Assembly (NCBI RefSeq): GCF_009193155.1
Contig: NZ_VUKD01000005.1
Location: 248,001 to 312,000, forward strand
Length of the DNA stretch: 64,000 bases
From: Georgenia subflava
Lineage (GTDB): Bacteria; Actinomycetota; Actinomycetes; Actinomycetales; Actinomycetaceae
Reading direction: 5' to 3'
Under the pieces are notes generated by a model that made no database searches, had not been told where the DNA came from, and saw only the letters and a program-made list of their open reading frames with translations. Shown piece by piece: positions 26,111 to 35,484 of this stretch (position 1 is its first letter; every line of letters begins with the position of its first letter). Both the position numbers and the translations under genes were made by a program.

Positions 26111-27502
26111 TTGCGCTCGTCCCAGACCGGCCAGGTGCGACCCGTCTGGAGACGACGTCCCCTGGCACTCATGCTCGGCATCCTCACCGCTACCGGCGTC
26201 GCCCTCACGGGCCCTGCCGCGAGCGCGGACACGGCCGACGCGACCGCGACCACGAGCGCCCGGGTGACCAGCTACCTCGGCGGCTGCAACGCCCCGGCGA
26301 ACGGCGCGCAGCGGATCGACGCGGACGGCCTGCGCCAGATCGAGGACGAAATCGCCACGCAGACGAACGCCCTGCGGGTGGAGCACGGTCGGGCCCCGCT
26401 CGCCCGCAACGCCGACATCGACGCGGTCGCCCGTGAGTGGAGCCGCACGCAGGCGGCCGTCAACGGCATGCACCACTCGCCGAAGCTCGGCGCCACGCGC
26501 ATGCCCGAGGGGTTCTCCTGGACCAGCGAGATCCTGGCCTACGCCTGGGGCGCCGACACCGAGGCCACCGAGTTCATGGACCTGTGGATCAAGTCCACGG
26601 TCCACCGCAACAACCTGCTCAACACGTCCTTCACCCACCACGGCGTGGGCGTGGCGATCAACGACCGCGGCTGTGTTTTCGCCACGCAGAACTTCGGCGT
26701 CTACCCGCGCGGGCTGACCGAGACCGGCGGCGAGTACCAGGAGCCGACGCCGAACCCCGTGCCGACCAAGCCCGTGCCCGTCGCACCGAGCCCCCCGCCG
26801 GTGCGCCCGAACCCCGGGGAGTCCTGGTTCTACCTCAACGACGGCTGGACGGTCACCGCGAACCGCACGTTCGAGTTCGGCCAGAAGGGCGACCAGATCT
26901 ACGCCGGCGACTGGGACGGCGACGGCGACGACACCCTCGCCGTGCGCCGCGGCAGCACCTTCTACTTCTCGAACACGCCCAACAGCAGCACGCCCGACCT
27001 GGTGGTCACCTACGGCAGGCCCGGCGACGTCGTGCTCGTGGGTGACTGGGACGGCAACGGCACCGACACCCTCGCCGTGCGGCGCGGGCAGGTGTACCAC
27101 CTGCGGGACACGATCAGCACCGGCCCGGCGGACCGGCTGCTGGCGTACGGCAAGCCGGACGACGTCGTCCTCGTGGGCAACTGGGACGGCCGCGGTGGCG
27201 ACAGCCTGGCTGTGCGCCGCGGCCAGTTCTACCTCATCGCGAACAGCCTGCGCTCCGGCCCGGCCGAGCTCACGGTGGCGTACGGCAAGCCGAACGACGT
27301 CGTCATCGTCGGCGACTGGGACGGCAACGGCACCGACACGTTCACGGTCCGCCGCGGCGCCCAGTACCTGCGCAAGAACGACATGACCACCGGCGTCGCG
27401 GACAAGACCCTCGTGTACGGCCGCCCGGACGACGACATCATCGTCGGCGACTGGGACGGCAACCGAGAGGACACCCTCGGCGTCCGACGCATCATCCGCT
27501 GA
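26111..27502 (+). CDS. Secreted CAP-domain (SCP/PR-1) protein with five repeats
   Basis: 463 residues from a TTG start (26111-26113), chosen because AGGAG (26098-26102) lies eight bases upstream and the signal peptide then begins at once (basic RRRPLALMLGILTATGVAL, cleavage near GPAASA). The CAP domain (about 60-210) contains QTNALRVEHGRAPL, HHSPKLG, SEILAY, DLWIKSTVHRNNLL and HHGVGVAI, with the usual His/Glu positions. A Pro-rich linker (PTPNPVPTKPVPVAPSPPP) leads to five GDWDGDG units ending at VRRIIR. CAP proteins have varied extracellular roles; catalysis is not established. TATGGT (26070-26075) may be the -10 box. Confidence 0.9.
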   Translation: MRSSQTGQVRPVWRRRPLALMLGILTATGVALTGPAASADTADATATTSARVTSYLGGCNAPANGAQRIDADGLRQIEDEIATQTNALRVEHGRAPLARNADIDAVAREWSRTQAAVNGMHHSPKLGATRMPEGFSWTSEILAYAWGADTEATEFMDLWIKSTVHRNNLLNTSFTHHGVGVAINDRGCVFATQNFGVYPRGLTETGGEYQEPTPNPVPTKPVPVAPSPPPVRPNPGESWFYLNDGWTVTANRTFEFGQKGDQIYAGDWDGDGDDTLAVRRGSTFYFSNTPNSSTPDLVVTYGRPGDVVLVGDWDGNGTDTLAVRRGQVYHLRDTISTGPADRLLAYGKPDDVVLVGNWDGRGGDSLAVRRGQFYLIANSLRSGPAELTVAYGKPNDVVIVGDWDGNGTDTFTVRRGAQYLRKNDMTTGVADKTLVYGRPDDDIIVGDWDGNREDTLGVRRIIR

Positions 27503-27509
27503 GCCAGGT

Positions 27510-27523
27510 CGGGGCTCGCCCCG
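27510..27523. terminator. Short hairpin between convergent genes
   Basis: CGGGG, loop CTCG, CCCCG in the 39-base gap after the CAP gene; weak, with no T run. Confidence 0.3.
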
Positions 27524-27541
27524 GCCCGGCCGGCTCGATCG

Positions 27542-28399
27542 TCAGCTGCGGCCGCGCGTCTCCCACGCCGCCCGTACGCGCAGCCCGAGGGAGATCGCCA
27601 GCCGCACCGGGGCGTGGTACCAGGCGCCGTAGCGCCGGTGCAGGTACTGCTCGGCGCTGCGGTGGTGGGCCCGGATCATCGGTGCGGGCCGCTCGCGCCA
27701 GCTGGCGCCCTGGTCGTGCACGACCTCGGCGGTCGGCACGTAGACGTTCGACCAGCCGGCCTTGCCCAGCCGCTCCCCCAGGTCGACGTCCTCGAAGAAC
27801 ATGAAGTACCGCTCGTCGAAGCCGCCGACGGTCTCGAGGGCCTGCCGGCGCAGCAGCAGGCAGGCCCCGGACAGCCACCCGACGGGGTGCTCGGTGAGCA
27901 GCGTCTGCTTCTGGCGCCGCTGGTACGCCCGCGTCCACGGGTTGCCGGGCCAGAACCGGACGAACAGCGCGTGGCCGGCGCCCTGGGTCAGCGACGGGAC
28001 GGCGCGTGCCGAGGGGTACACCGTGCCGTCGGTGTTGAGGATCTTGGGCCCGAGGACCCCCGCCGACCGGTTGCGCCGACCGGCGGCGAGCAGCTCGTCG
28101 AGCGACCCGGGCCGCCAGACGATGTCAGGGTTGGCGACGACGACCCACGGCTCGTCACCGGCCGTGGCACCGAGGTTGGCTGCTGCGCCGTAGCCGAGGT
28201 TCTTCCCCGGCCGCACCACCTCGGCGCCGTGCCGCCCGGCGACGTCGTCGACCACGGCACGGTCAGTCCCGTTGTCCACGACCACCAGCGTCACGTCCGC
28301 AGTGGTTGCGGTCTCCAGGCTCTGGGCGAAATGCTCGAGCTCATATCCGGGGTTGAACGCCACGGTCACGACCCGCACTCGCTGCACCGGGTCAGTCAT
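27542..28399 (-). CDS. WbbL-like GT2 (probable rhamnosyltransferase)
   Basis: 285 residues. The GT2 fold has VVTVAFNPGYELEHFAQSL, the VVVDNGT strand, KNLGYGAAANLG and an N-P-D metal site (VVVANPDIVW). GWLSGACLLLRRQALETVGG and FDERYFMFFEDVDLGERL follow. This is the pattern of WbbL/RfbF rhamnosyltransferases (family knowledge), fitting the nearby rmlB. ATG 28399 overlaps the upstream stop by 8 bases. Last gene of the 30.8-32.6 kb promoter's operon; probably adds the second sugar to the lipid-linked primer (inference). Confidence 0.85.
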   Translation of the reverse strand: MTDPVQRVRVVTVAFNPGYELEHFAQSLETATTADVTLVVVDNGTDRAVVDDVAGRHGAEVVRPGKNLGYGAAANLGATAGDEPWVVVANPDIVWRPGSLDELLAAGRRNRSAGVLGPKILNTDGTVYPSARAVPSLTQGAGHALFVRFWPGNPWTRAYQRRQKQTLLTEHPVGWLSGACLLLRRQALETVGGFDERYFMFFEDVDLGERLGKAGWSNVYVPTAEVVHDQGASWRERPAPMIRAHHRSAEQYLHRRYGAWYHAPVRLAISLGLRVRAAWETRGRS

Positions 28400-29069
28400 G
28401 TGACGTCCCGGGAGCAGCGTCGGCAGTCGGACGGGCGGGGACGCCCGTGACCGTCACTCCCGGTGCGACGTCGCGCGTGACCACTGCACCGGCACCGACG
28501 AAGGCATCGGCGCCGAGTCGTCGGCCCTGCAGCACTGTCGCATGCGCACCAACCGTGGAGCCCTCACCAAGGTGGCATTCGCCGGAGATCGCACTCAACG
28601 GGTAGGCCGACGAGAACGGCTCCAGCACCGTGTCGTGCCCAACCGTGGCGTTGACGTGGACGTGCGTGTGCCGCCCGATCGTGATGTTCGTCGTCAGCCG
28701 GGCACCTGCACAGACGACGGCACCGGGTCCGAGGGCAACCCTGGAACCTGTCGACGCTGCGGGATGGACGAGTGCGACTGGCTCGTGTCCGGCAGCGGTG
28801 AACTTCGTGTCGATGATCCTCCGCACCCGGGCGTTGGCGATACCGATGACGTAGCTCGCGGTCACACCCTTGGCAAGCCACTGGTCCACGGTGCCGAGAT
28901 AGGGCACGCCCCGGACGCTCAGCCGTTCGGCGTGCTGCTCCGCCGGGGCGTCGTCGAGCATTCCGAGAAGCTCGAACCGAGTAGCGCTGGCGTTCATCGC
29001 ATCGACCACGTCGATGACCTCACGGCCGAAGCCACCGATTCCCACGATCACTAGCGGCGTCGAGGTCAC
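28392..29069 (-). CDS. PglD-like sugar N-acetyltransferase
   Basis: 225 residues. The N-terminal Rossmann domain (LVIVGIGGFGREVIDVV) and the C-terminal left-handed beta-helix hexapeptide repeats (about 100-215; ALGPGAVVCAGARLTTNITIG) match the NeuD/PglD family. The active-site His is likely in NATVGHDTVLE. In PglD this enzyme acetylates the 4-amino group of UDP-4-amino sugar to give UDP-diNAc-bacillosamine (family knowledge). The GTG start overlaps the upstream TGA. It is flanked by PglC-, PglE- and PglF-like genes. Confidence 0.85.
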   Translation of the reverse strand: MTSTPLVIVGIGGFGREVIDVVDAMNASATRFELLGMLDDAPAEQHAERLSVRGVPYLGTVDQWLAKGVTASYVIGIANARVRRIIDTKFTAAGHEPVALVHPAASTGSRVALGPGAVVCAGARLTTNITIGRHTHVHVNATVGHDTVLEPFSSAYPLSAISGECHLGEGSTVGAHATVLQGRRLGADAFVGAGAVVTRDVAPGVTVTGVPARPTADAAPGTSHD

Positions 29070-29704
29070 CGGTCGTCCCTACCGGTCGTGTCCGCTGTGC
29101 CCGTGAAGGGAGCCATCGTCACGTGCCCGGCGGCCGAGATGCCTTCCCGGCGCAGGACGGTCCGGACCGTCGCGATTGCGATGCGCACGTCCATCACGAG
29201 CGAGCGGCGGTCGACGTACTCGACATCGAGTCGGAACCTCTCCTCCCAGGACAGTGAGTTGCGTCCCGAGGTCTGTGCATAGCCGGTGACCCCAGGTCGG
29301 ACCTCGTGACGGCGCGCCTGCTCCGAGGTGTAGAGAGGCAGGTACGCGGACAAGAGGGGCCGCGGTCCCACCAGACTCATATCCCCCTTCACCACGTTCC
29401 AGAGCGTTGGCAGCTCGTCGAGGCTGGTCCGGCGGAGCGCGGTTCCGAACGGGGTGAGACGGTCCGCGTCGGTGACGAGGCCGCTCGCCTGGTCGACGTC
29501 CCGCATCGTGCGGAACTTCACGAGGCCGAACAGCTTGCCGTCGAGCCCGGGACGCTGCTGGCGAAAGAGGACGGGCCGCCCGAGGTTGCGGGCGACCAGG
29601 GCCGCGATGACGCCTTGCACTGGTGCGGAGACGACCAGGGCCGCGCCGCCCACGACGACGTCGATCGCACGCTTGACTACGTCGTAGGGCGGCCGACGCC
29701 TCAT
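29066..29704 (-). CDS. PglC-like phosphoglycosyl transferase (bacterial sugar transferase)
   Basis: 212 residues, the short monotopic form. A re-entrant hydrophobic helix at 12-35 (VVVGGAALVVSAPVQGVIAA) is followed by PVLFRQQRPGLDGK, KFRTM, the catalytic D-E pair in SLDELPTLWNV, and KGDMSLVGPRPLL. It transfers a sugar-1-phosphate, likely the bacillosamine-type sugar of this operon, to undecaprenyl phosphate, starting glycan assembly on the inner membrane face. ATG 29704 overlaps the aminotransferase stop (ATGA). Confidence 0.92.
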   Translation of the reverse strand: MRRRPPYDVVKRAIDVVVGGAALVVSAPVQGVIAALVARNLGRPVLFRQQRPGLDGKLFGLVKFRTMRDVDQASGLVTDADRLTPFGTALRRTSLDELPTLWNVVKGDMSLVGPRPLLSAYLPLYTSEQARRHEVRPGVTGYAQTSGRNSLSWEERFRLDVEYVDRRSLVMDVRIAIATVRTVLRREGISAAGHVTMAPFTGTADTTGRDDR

Positions 29705-30852
29705 GCTCGGGCGCCCTCGACGTAGTCGGCGATTGTTCTGCAGATGACATCGAACTGGTCGTCGCGAAGTGCGGAACCGCTGGGCAGGGAGATGCCTTGG
29801 GCGAAGAACCGCTCGCTCGTCCCGTTGAGATAGCTCGTCGACTCGCGGAACACCGGCTGGAGGTGCATGGGCTTCCACAACGGCCGGGCCTCGATGTTCG
29901 CAGCCGCGAGGTGCTCGCGCAGTCCGGTCGCAGACCAGCCGGACACTGACTCGTCGACCAGCACGGAGGTCAGCCAGAAGTTGTCGTGGTCAACCCCGCC
30001 GTCAGCTCCGTCCGCGCCCCCGAAGATCGACGTGCCTTCGAACCGGCCGAAGAGCTCCCTGTACCGAAGGCGCCACCCACGGCGACGTTCGATCATGGCG
30101 GGCAGCCGGCGGAGCTGCGCGCGCCCCAACCCGGCCAACAGGTTGGAAAGTCGGTAGTTGTAGCCGATGTCCTCGTGCTCATAGTGCACGACGGGCTGGC
30201 GAGCCTGGGTGGCAAGGTAGCGGGCACGGTCGGCCGTGGCCGCATCGTCGGTCAGGAGCATCCCGCCGCCCGACGTCGTCATGATCTTGTTGCCGTTGAA
30301 GGAAACCGCGGAGGCGATGCCGGAAGCGCCCGCGGCCTGTCCGTCCCTGACCGCGCCGAGCGACTCGGCGGCGTCAGCGACCAGAGGGATCCCGGTCTTC
30401 GCGAGAACCTGTTCGATGCGGTTGTAATCCGCGATCTTGCCCAGCAGATCTACGGGAAGCACGGCGGCTACCTCAACACCCTTGCCCTGCAGGTCGCTGA
30501 CGGCGTGGGCGAGGAGGTCGGGGTCCATGTTCCCCGAATCGTCGGCGTCGATGAAGACCGGCTCAGCGCCGGTGTAGGTCACGCTGTTGGCGGTGGCGGC
30601 GAATGTCATCGTGGACGTCACGACGACCGTGCCCGGACGGGCGCCAACGCCGAGCAGCGCGAGATGCAGCGCGGCGCTACCGGACGACAGGGCTACGGCG
30701 TGCTTGCGACGGGTGTAGGAGGCGAGTTCCTGCTCGAAGGCGTCGACCTCGGGACCGAGAGGAGCAACCCATCCCGACCGGATCGCAGCGACGACACCGT
30801 CCTCCTCGGCCTGGGTGATGTCCGGCGAGGACAGGTAGATCCGTTCGCTCAT
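29701..30852 (-). CDS. PglE-like UDP-4-keto-sugar aminotransferase (DegT/DnrJ/EryC1)
   Basis: 383 residues, a PLP enzyme. SSGSAALHLALLG binds the PLP phosphate region, DAAESLGA contains the PLP-pyridine Asp, and the Schiff-base Lys lies in SFNGNKIMTTSGGGML, a signature close to PglE-type enzymes. It would convert UDP-4-keto-6-deoxy-GlcNAc, the product of the dehydratase upstream, to the 4-amino sugar. ATG 30852 overlaps the upstream stop by ATGA. Cytoplasmic. Confidence 0.9.
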   Translation of the reverse strand: MSERIYLSSPDITQAEEDGVVAAIRSGWVAPLGPEVDAFEQELASYTRRKHAVALSSGSAALHLALLGVGARPGTVVVTSTMTFAATANSVTYTGAEPVFIDADDSGNMDPDLLAHAVSDLQGKGVEVAAVLPVDLLGKIADYNRIEQVLAKTGIPLVADAAESLGAVRDGQAAGASGIASAVSFNGNKIMTTSGGGMLLTDDAATADRARYLATQARQPVVHYEHEDIGYNYRLSNLLAGLGRAQLRRLPAMIERRRGWRLRYRELFGRFEGTSIFGGADGADGGVDHDNFWLTSVLVDESVSGWSATGLREHLAAANIEARPLWKPMHLQPVFRESTSYLNGTSERFFAQGISLPSGSALRDDQFDVICRTIADYVEGARA

Positions 30853-32594
30853 CGCCCGGTCCTCGAGGTGTGCATTGCGTTGAGCTCCTCGGGAGCGAGT
30901 GCTGGGGCGGTCACGTGCGAGATCAGCGGGTGTGACGACCTCTTTCCCGACTCGGCCTCGCCGAACAGGTCCTCGTGCATCTTCTCGCCGTGGCGCAGGC
31001 CGGTAAACACGATCTCGATGTTCTTGCCGGACCGAGCGATGAGGCGCTGCGCCACATCCAGGATCTTGACCGGCGTGCCCATGTCGAGGACGAGCACCTC
31101 GCCTGGGCCGCCGATCGCCCCGGCCTGCATGACCAGCTCGCACGCCTCTGGGATCGTCATGAAGTACCGGGTGATGTCCGGGTGCGTCACAGTCACCGGT
31201 CCGCCGGCGTCGATCTGGGAATTGAACGTCTGCAGCATCGAGCCGCGCGAGCCAAGGACGTTGCCGAAACGGACGGACATGTACCGCCCGTTGGCGTGCT
31301 CCGCTTGCCATGCGGTGAGCTGCTCGGCCAGGCGCTTCGTGCGTCCGAGCACGCTCGTCGGGTCGGCCGCCTTGTCGGTGGAGACGTTGACGAAGACCTG
31401 GACGTCGAACTCGGCGGCAAGGGTGAGCACGTTGAGAGAGCCCAGGACGTTGGTCTTCCACCCCTCCTCGGGGTACATCTCCAGCATCGGCAGGTGCTTC
31501 AGCGCGGCGGCATGGAAGACTATCTCGGGCCTGTGCTGCTCGAAGATGCGACGGAGCGCATCGGCGTCGCGGATGTCCGACAGAGCCATGTCCGGGGTGT
31601 CCAGCAGACCCTTGCCGTAGATCGACAGCTGAACGGCGTGCAGCGCGGACTCGTCCCGGTCCAGAAGGATGAGCTCTTCCGGACCGAACCGGTGGACCTG
31701 GCGGGCAAGCTCGGAACCGATCGAGCCACCGGCACCGGTGATGAGCACCCGCTTGCCGCCCAGGTAGTCAGCGATCGCGCCGAGGTCGGTCTTGACCTGC
31801 CGACGGCCGAGGATGTCGGCGATGTCGACGGGCCGGATATCGCCGATCTTCACGCGCCCGCCGATCATCTCGGTCACCGGCGGAAGTGTTAGGAACTCCA
31901 GGCCCGCTCCCTCGATGACGTCCTGGACATCTCCGATGAAGTCGCCGTGTGCGGACGTGATCGCCAGCACCACCGTCTGGGCGCCGGCGTCGATGACGGC
32001 GTCCGGCAGGCTTGCGCGGTCGCCGATCACTCGAACCCCGAGGAGTCGCAGGTTGCGCTTGCCTGGGTTGTCGTCGATGAACCCGACCACGCGGTACTCA
32101 GACTTACGGTCGGTGGCGATCAGGCGGAGTAGTTGGTAACCGGCATCGCCGGCACCGTAGATCACAATGTTCTTCGTCGGAGTCTCACGGTCCCCGACAG
32201 CCCGCGTCCGCAGGAGCCGGTATAGCCACCGTCCGGCCGCGGAGCCGAGGACGGCGACAGGAGGCACCAGTAGCGCAATCCCGCGGGGCAGACCGGGGAT
32301 CAGCACGATGAAGATCACATATGCAATCACGCCGACGCCGGCGTACAGGGCACCGAGGGTAGCTGCCTCGTCGAAGGACCCGACGCGGTGACGCCCGCGG
32401 TAGAACTTCGTCAGGAACCCGGCCAGTACAAGGAGGGCAGCGCCGACCGTGACATAAGCGACTATCGAGTTCCACTGCACGTCGCTAAGACGGAAGTCAT
32501 ACCTTGCGCCAATAACAAAAATCGCCCCCACCACCCAGCACATCACGTCCCAGGCGGCCAGTCCGGCACGCCGGGCGGTGGGGCTGTAGATCAC
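30849..32594 (-). CDS. PglF/CapD-like membrane UDP-GlcNAc 4,6-dehydratase
   Basis: 581 residues. Four N-terminal membrane helices (about 12-115) precede a Rossmann CoA-binding-like domain (IVIYGAGDAGYQLLRL) and a second SDR domain (VLITGAGGSIGSELARQV, near 275). The active-site region is VNVSTDKAADPTSVLG with the T-D-K motif. I chose GTG 32594-32592 because GGAGG lies eight bases upstream; ATG 32678 would add a stretch with no helix signal. It would make the 4-keto-6-deoxy sugar for the aminotransferase. First gene of a five-gene operon, divergent from the LCP genes. Confidence 0.9.
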   Translation of the reverse strand: MIYSPTARRAGLAAWDVMCWVVGAIFVIGARYDFRLSDVQWNSIVAYVTVGAALLVLAGFLTKFYRGRHRVGSFDEAATLGALYAGVGVIAYVIFIVLIPGLPRGIALLVPPVAVLGSAAGRWLYRLLRTRAVGDRETPTKNIVIYGAGDAGYQLLRLIATDRKSEYRVVGFIDDNPGKRNLRLLGVRVIGDRASLPDAVIDAGAQTVVLAITSAHGDFIGDVQDVIEGAGLEFLTLPPVTEMIGGRVKIGDIRPVDIADILGRRQVKTDLGAIADYLGGKRVLITGAGGSIGSELARQVHRFGPEELILLDRDESALHAVQLSIYGKGLLDTPDMALSDIRDADALRRIFEQHRPEIVFHAAALKHLPMLEMYPEEGWKTNVLGSLNVLTLAAEFDVQVFVNVSTDKAADPTSVLGRTKRLAEQLTAWQAEHANGRYMSVRFGNVLGSRGSMLQTFNSQIDAGGPVTVTHPDITRYFMTIPEACELVMQAGAIGGPGEVLVLDMGTPVKILDVAQRLIARSGKNIEIVFTGLRHGEKMHEDLFGEAESGKRSSHPLISHVTAPALAPEELNAMHTSRTGR

Positions 32595-32782
32595 GCGGCT
32601 GTCCTCCACATGGGGTCGGATGAGGGAATGCGATCGATACCGGAACACCGTGCAGGGTATCGGAGCATCCGTGGTCATTGGACAAGCCGTGCCTAGGATC
32701 ACGCTGGCCTAAGACCTCACCACGGTACCGAGGCTTCCGAGCAGGCACACCGCACGACGCACGCCACGTAGGATCAGACATC

Positions 32783-34081
32783 GTGCCGCGACATGCCGCC
32801 CCCCGGGGCCGCTCAGCCGCGTCGGACAGACAAGTCTCGACGCCGCCTCGGCACGCCCTCTTCCGGAACGGCCATACGATCGTCCGCCGTCTGGGGATGG
32901 CAGCCCTAGCGCTCGTGATGTTCGTCGGCTCAGGCGCGGCCTTCGCCTATTCCGAGATTCAGGGCAACGTCACCCGCCACGACATCAACGACCTCCTCGG
33001 CTCGCGACCCGACGTAGGGGATGGGACCTCCCCCCCGCCCCCGATCGACTCCAAGTCCGGGCAGCCGATCAACATCCTCGTCATGGGTTCCGACGTGCGT
33101 GAGGGTGAGAGCGACGTCGACGGGGCGGGCGCGGCGGGCCTCGTCGCCGGCATGCGCTCGGACACAACGATGATCGCCCATATCTCGGCGAACCGGTCCA
33201 GGGTCGAGATCGTCTCGATCCCGCGCGACACGCTGGTCGACATCCCCTCCTGCCGGCTCCCGGACGGCAGGGAGACGGCCCCGCAGTACGACGCCATGTT
33301 CAACTCGGCCTTCCAGACGGGAGGTCAGACCGGTGACGTCGGTGCGGCGGCGGCGTGCACCATCCGTACCGTCGAGCAACTCACGGACGTCTACATCGAC
33401 GACTTCGTCGTCGTCGACTTCGCGGGCTTCACAAATATGGTCGACGCCCTCGGCGGAGTGCCGATGTATGTCCCAGAGGCCGTGAACGACTCGTTCGCCA
33501 ACCTTCACCTCGAACAGGGTTGTCAGGTGCTCGACGGTACCGACGCCCTGGGTTTCGCCCGTGCCCGTAAGTCCCTCGGGGACGGGTCCGACATCTCTCG
33601 CATCGGCCGGCAGCAGGAGTTGGTCGCTGCCATCGCCCGCGAGGCGTTGAGCAAGAACCTCCTCACAGACGCGCCAGCGCTGTACCAGTTCTTGGACGCC
33701 AGCACCTCGACGCTGACCACGGGTCCCTACATTGGCGGCCTCACCACCATGGCCGGCCTGGCGAACTCGCTGCGTGGCCTCGACGCCGAGAGCATCAGCT
33801 TCGTGACCATGCCGTTCGACTGGGCCGGACCCAGGGTCCGTCCGTCCCCCGATGCCGACGCGCTCTGGGCGGCATTGGGCGCGGATGAGCCGATCCAGGC
33901 AACCCTGACCGGCACCGGCGAGCCCCCCACCAACAAATCCACGACCGAACCCACCAGTACCGGCACACCGGATGCCGGCGAGGTCACCCCAACCGAACCG
34001 CCCGTCGTCGAGGACGATGCCCCAGACGACGGCGTCGTCTCAGCCTCACCCGAGCCCACGATCCCGGTGTGCACGAAGTAG
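32783..34081 (+). CDS. LCP-family (LytR-CpsA-Psr) glycopolymer ligase
   Basis: 432 residues from GTG 32783; TAGGAT lies at 32769-32774, so the leader is two or fewer bases. One membrane helix (about 38-60, LGMAALALVMFVGSGAAFAY) anchors an outer LCP domain (about 95-330). Conserved features are NILVMGSDVRE, R-S-D-T-T-M, SIPRDTLVDIPSC and GFARARKSLGDGSDISRIGRQ with the Arg/Asp residues that bind pyrophosphate. LCP enzymes attach lipid-linked glycans to peptidoglycan (family knowledge). The tail is Pro/Thr/Glu-rich (TTEPTSTGTPDAGE) and ends in CTK. Confidence 0.92.
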   Translation: MPRHAAPRGRSAASDRQVSTPPRHALFRNGHTIVRRLGMAALALVMFVGSGAAFAYSEIQGNVTRHDINDLLGSRPDVGDGTSPPPPIDSKSGQPINILVMGSDVREGESDVDGAGAAGLVAGMRSDTTMIAHISANRSRVEIVSIPRDTLVDIPSCRLPDGRETAPQYDAMFNSAFQTGGQTGDVGAAAACTIRTVEQLTDVYIDDFVVVDFAGFTNMVDALGGVPMYVPEAVNDSFANLHLEQGCQVLDGTDALGFARARKSLGDGSDISRIGRQQELVAAIAREALSKNLLTDAPALYQFLDASTSTLTTGPYIGGLTTMAGLANSLRGLDAESISFVTMPFDWAGPRVRPSPDADALWAALGADEPIQATLTGTGEPPTNKSTTEPTSTGTPDAGEVTPTEPPVVEDDAPDDGVVSASPEPTIPVCTK

Positions 34082-34178
34082 GGCGCGCCCTTCTCCGTGG
34101 CTCCGCCCCGTGGCCTACGCTGGCCAGCGCGTCGACCGTCGTAAGGTCAGTCGGGACCGCAGAGGAAAGGTGCGAGGG

Positions 34179-35483
34179 ATGAGCAACGACGAGCGCGAGC
34201 CGCTCCCTCCGACCTTTCGTCCCGGCGTGACCGGACGGCGCCCCGACGCGCGCGGCGCCCGGCCGGTCGGCCCGGATGCCAACCGCCCGGCCCGCCCTCG
34301 CCGTATGGCCCGTCCGGCTCAGGATGCGCTTGCCTCCGAGCAGGCCCGGCGAACGGCAGATCAGCCTGTGGTCCGCCGTACGATCCGGACCGACGGGGAC
34401 GACACCACACAACTACCGTCGTTCGCGCCTGCATCACGACGTAGCGTCGGCACACCGCCAGGGGCGCACGACTCGGGCAATCGCACCCCCGCTGACAGCA
34501 TCCGGCATCAAACGCGCCCCTCGCCTACCTCGACCCGACCGTCTCGACGACGGCGTCGTCGGCATCGCCCAGTCCTGTGGATCCTCGCCGTCCTCCTAGT
34601 ACTCGTCGTCGCCTGGCCCGTGGGGCTGACGATTTGGGCAAACGGCAAGATCCAGCACACCGAGGCGCTCTCCGGCGCGACCGGAACGCCCGGCACGACC
34701 TACCTGCTTGCCGGCTCCGACTCCCGCGCCGACGGGGCAGTCACAGATCCCACCGAAGGACAGCGGTCGGACACGATCATGGTCATGCACGTCCCCGAGT
34801 CCGGGCGGTCGGCACTGATCTCCCTTCCGCGCGACACCTTTGTCGAGATCCCTGGCCACGGTCCGAACAAGCTGAACGCTGCGTTCTCCGCTGGTGGAGC
34901 ACCGCTGCTGGTGGAGACCGTCGAGAACCTGACCGGCCTGACCGTCGACCACTATGTGCAGATCGGCATGGGCGGGGTGCAGGGCGTGGTCGACGCCGTG
35001 GGCGGAGTGGAGTTGTGCCTCGACCGCGACGTCAGCGACGATCTCAGCGGCCTGCAGTGGAAGGCGGGCTGCCACGAGGTTGACGGGCAGACCGCGCTAG
35101 CCTTCGCCCGGATGCGTTACGCGGACCCCACTGGTGACATCGGCCGGACGGATCGCCAGCGTCAGGTGGTCAGCGCCGTCGTGAGCGAAGTGGCCACGCC
35201 CGGAACCCTGCTCAATCCGGTAAACCACGCGCAGCTGGTGGAGGCGGCCACTGACGCCCTTGTGACGGACACCGAGACCGGGATGCTGGACCTGTCACGG
35301 ATGGCGCTGGCCTTCCGTAATGCCACCGGCCCGGAGGGAATCGTTGGCACCCCGCCGATCGCGGACTTCAACTACCGACCGGGCGGTGTCGGCTCCACCG
35401 TGCTCCTCGCCGACGACGCGCGCGACTTCTTTCAGCGGCTCGCTGAAGGCAATCTCACCCCGTCTGATCTCCAGAGCCCGTGA
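34179..35483 (+). CDS. Second LCP-family glycopolymer ligase
   Basis: 434 residues. A long basic, Pro-rich cytoplasmic N-terminus (1-125; RPSRRRRRRHRP just before the helix) is followed by a membrane helix (VLWILAVLLVLVVAWPVGL) and the LCP domain. That domain holds LAGSDSRADG, R-S-D-T-I-M, SLPRDTFVEIPGHGPNKLNAAF and AFARMRYADPTGDIGRTDRQ. ATG 34179 follows AGAGGAAAG; TACGCT at 34116-34121 may be its -10 box. Two LCP genes side by side fit a locus with more than one glycopolymer (inference). Confidence 0.92.
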   Translation: MSNDEREPLPPTFRPGVTGRRPDARGARPVGPDANRPARPRRMARPAQDALASEQARRTADQPVVRRTIRTDGDDTTQLPSFAPASRRSVGTPPGAHDSGNRTPADSIRHQTRPSPTSTRPSRRRRRRHRPVLWILAVLLVLVVAWPVGLTIWANGKIQHTEALSGATGTPGTTYLLAGSDSRADGAVTDPTEGQRSDTIMVMHVPESGRSALISLPRDTFVEIPGHGPNKLNAAFSAGGAPLLVETVENLTGLTVDHYVQIGMGGVQGVVDAVGGVELCLDRDVSDDLSGLQWKAGCHEVDGQTALAFARMRYADPTGDIGRTDRQRQVVSAVVSEVATPGTLLNPVNHAQLVEAATDALVTDTETGMLDLSRMALAFRNATGPEGIVGTPPIADFNYRPGGVGSTVLLADDARDFFQRLAEGNLTPSDLQSP

Positions 35484-35484
35484 A

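Noticed and set aside
32678-32782. Upstream in-frame extension of the first LCP gene
   Set aside because: GTG 32783 follows a TAGGAT box and gives the usual short cytoplasmic lead before the helix; the extension overlaps the promoter region of the divergent dehydratase gene.
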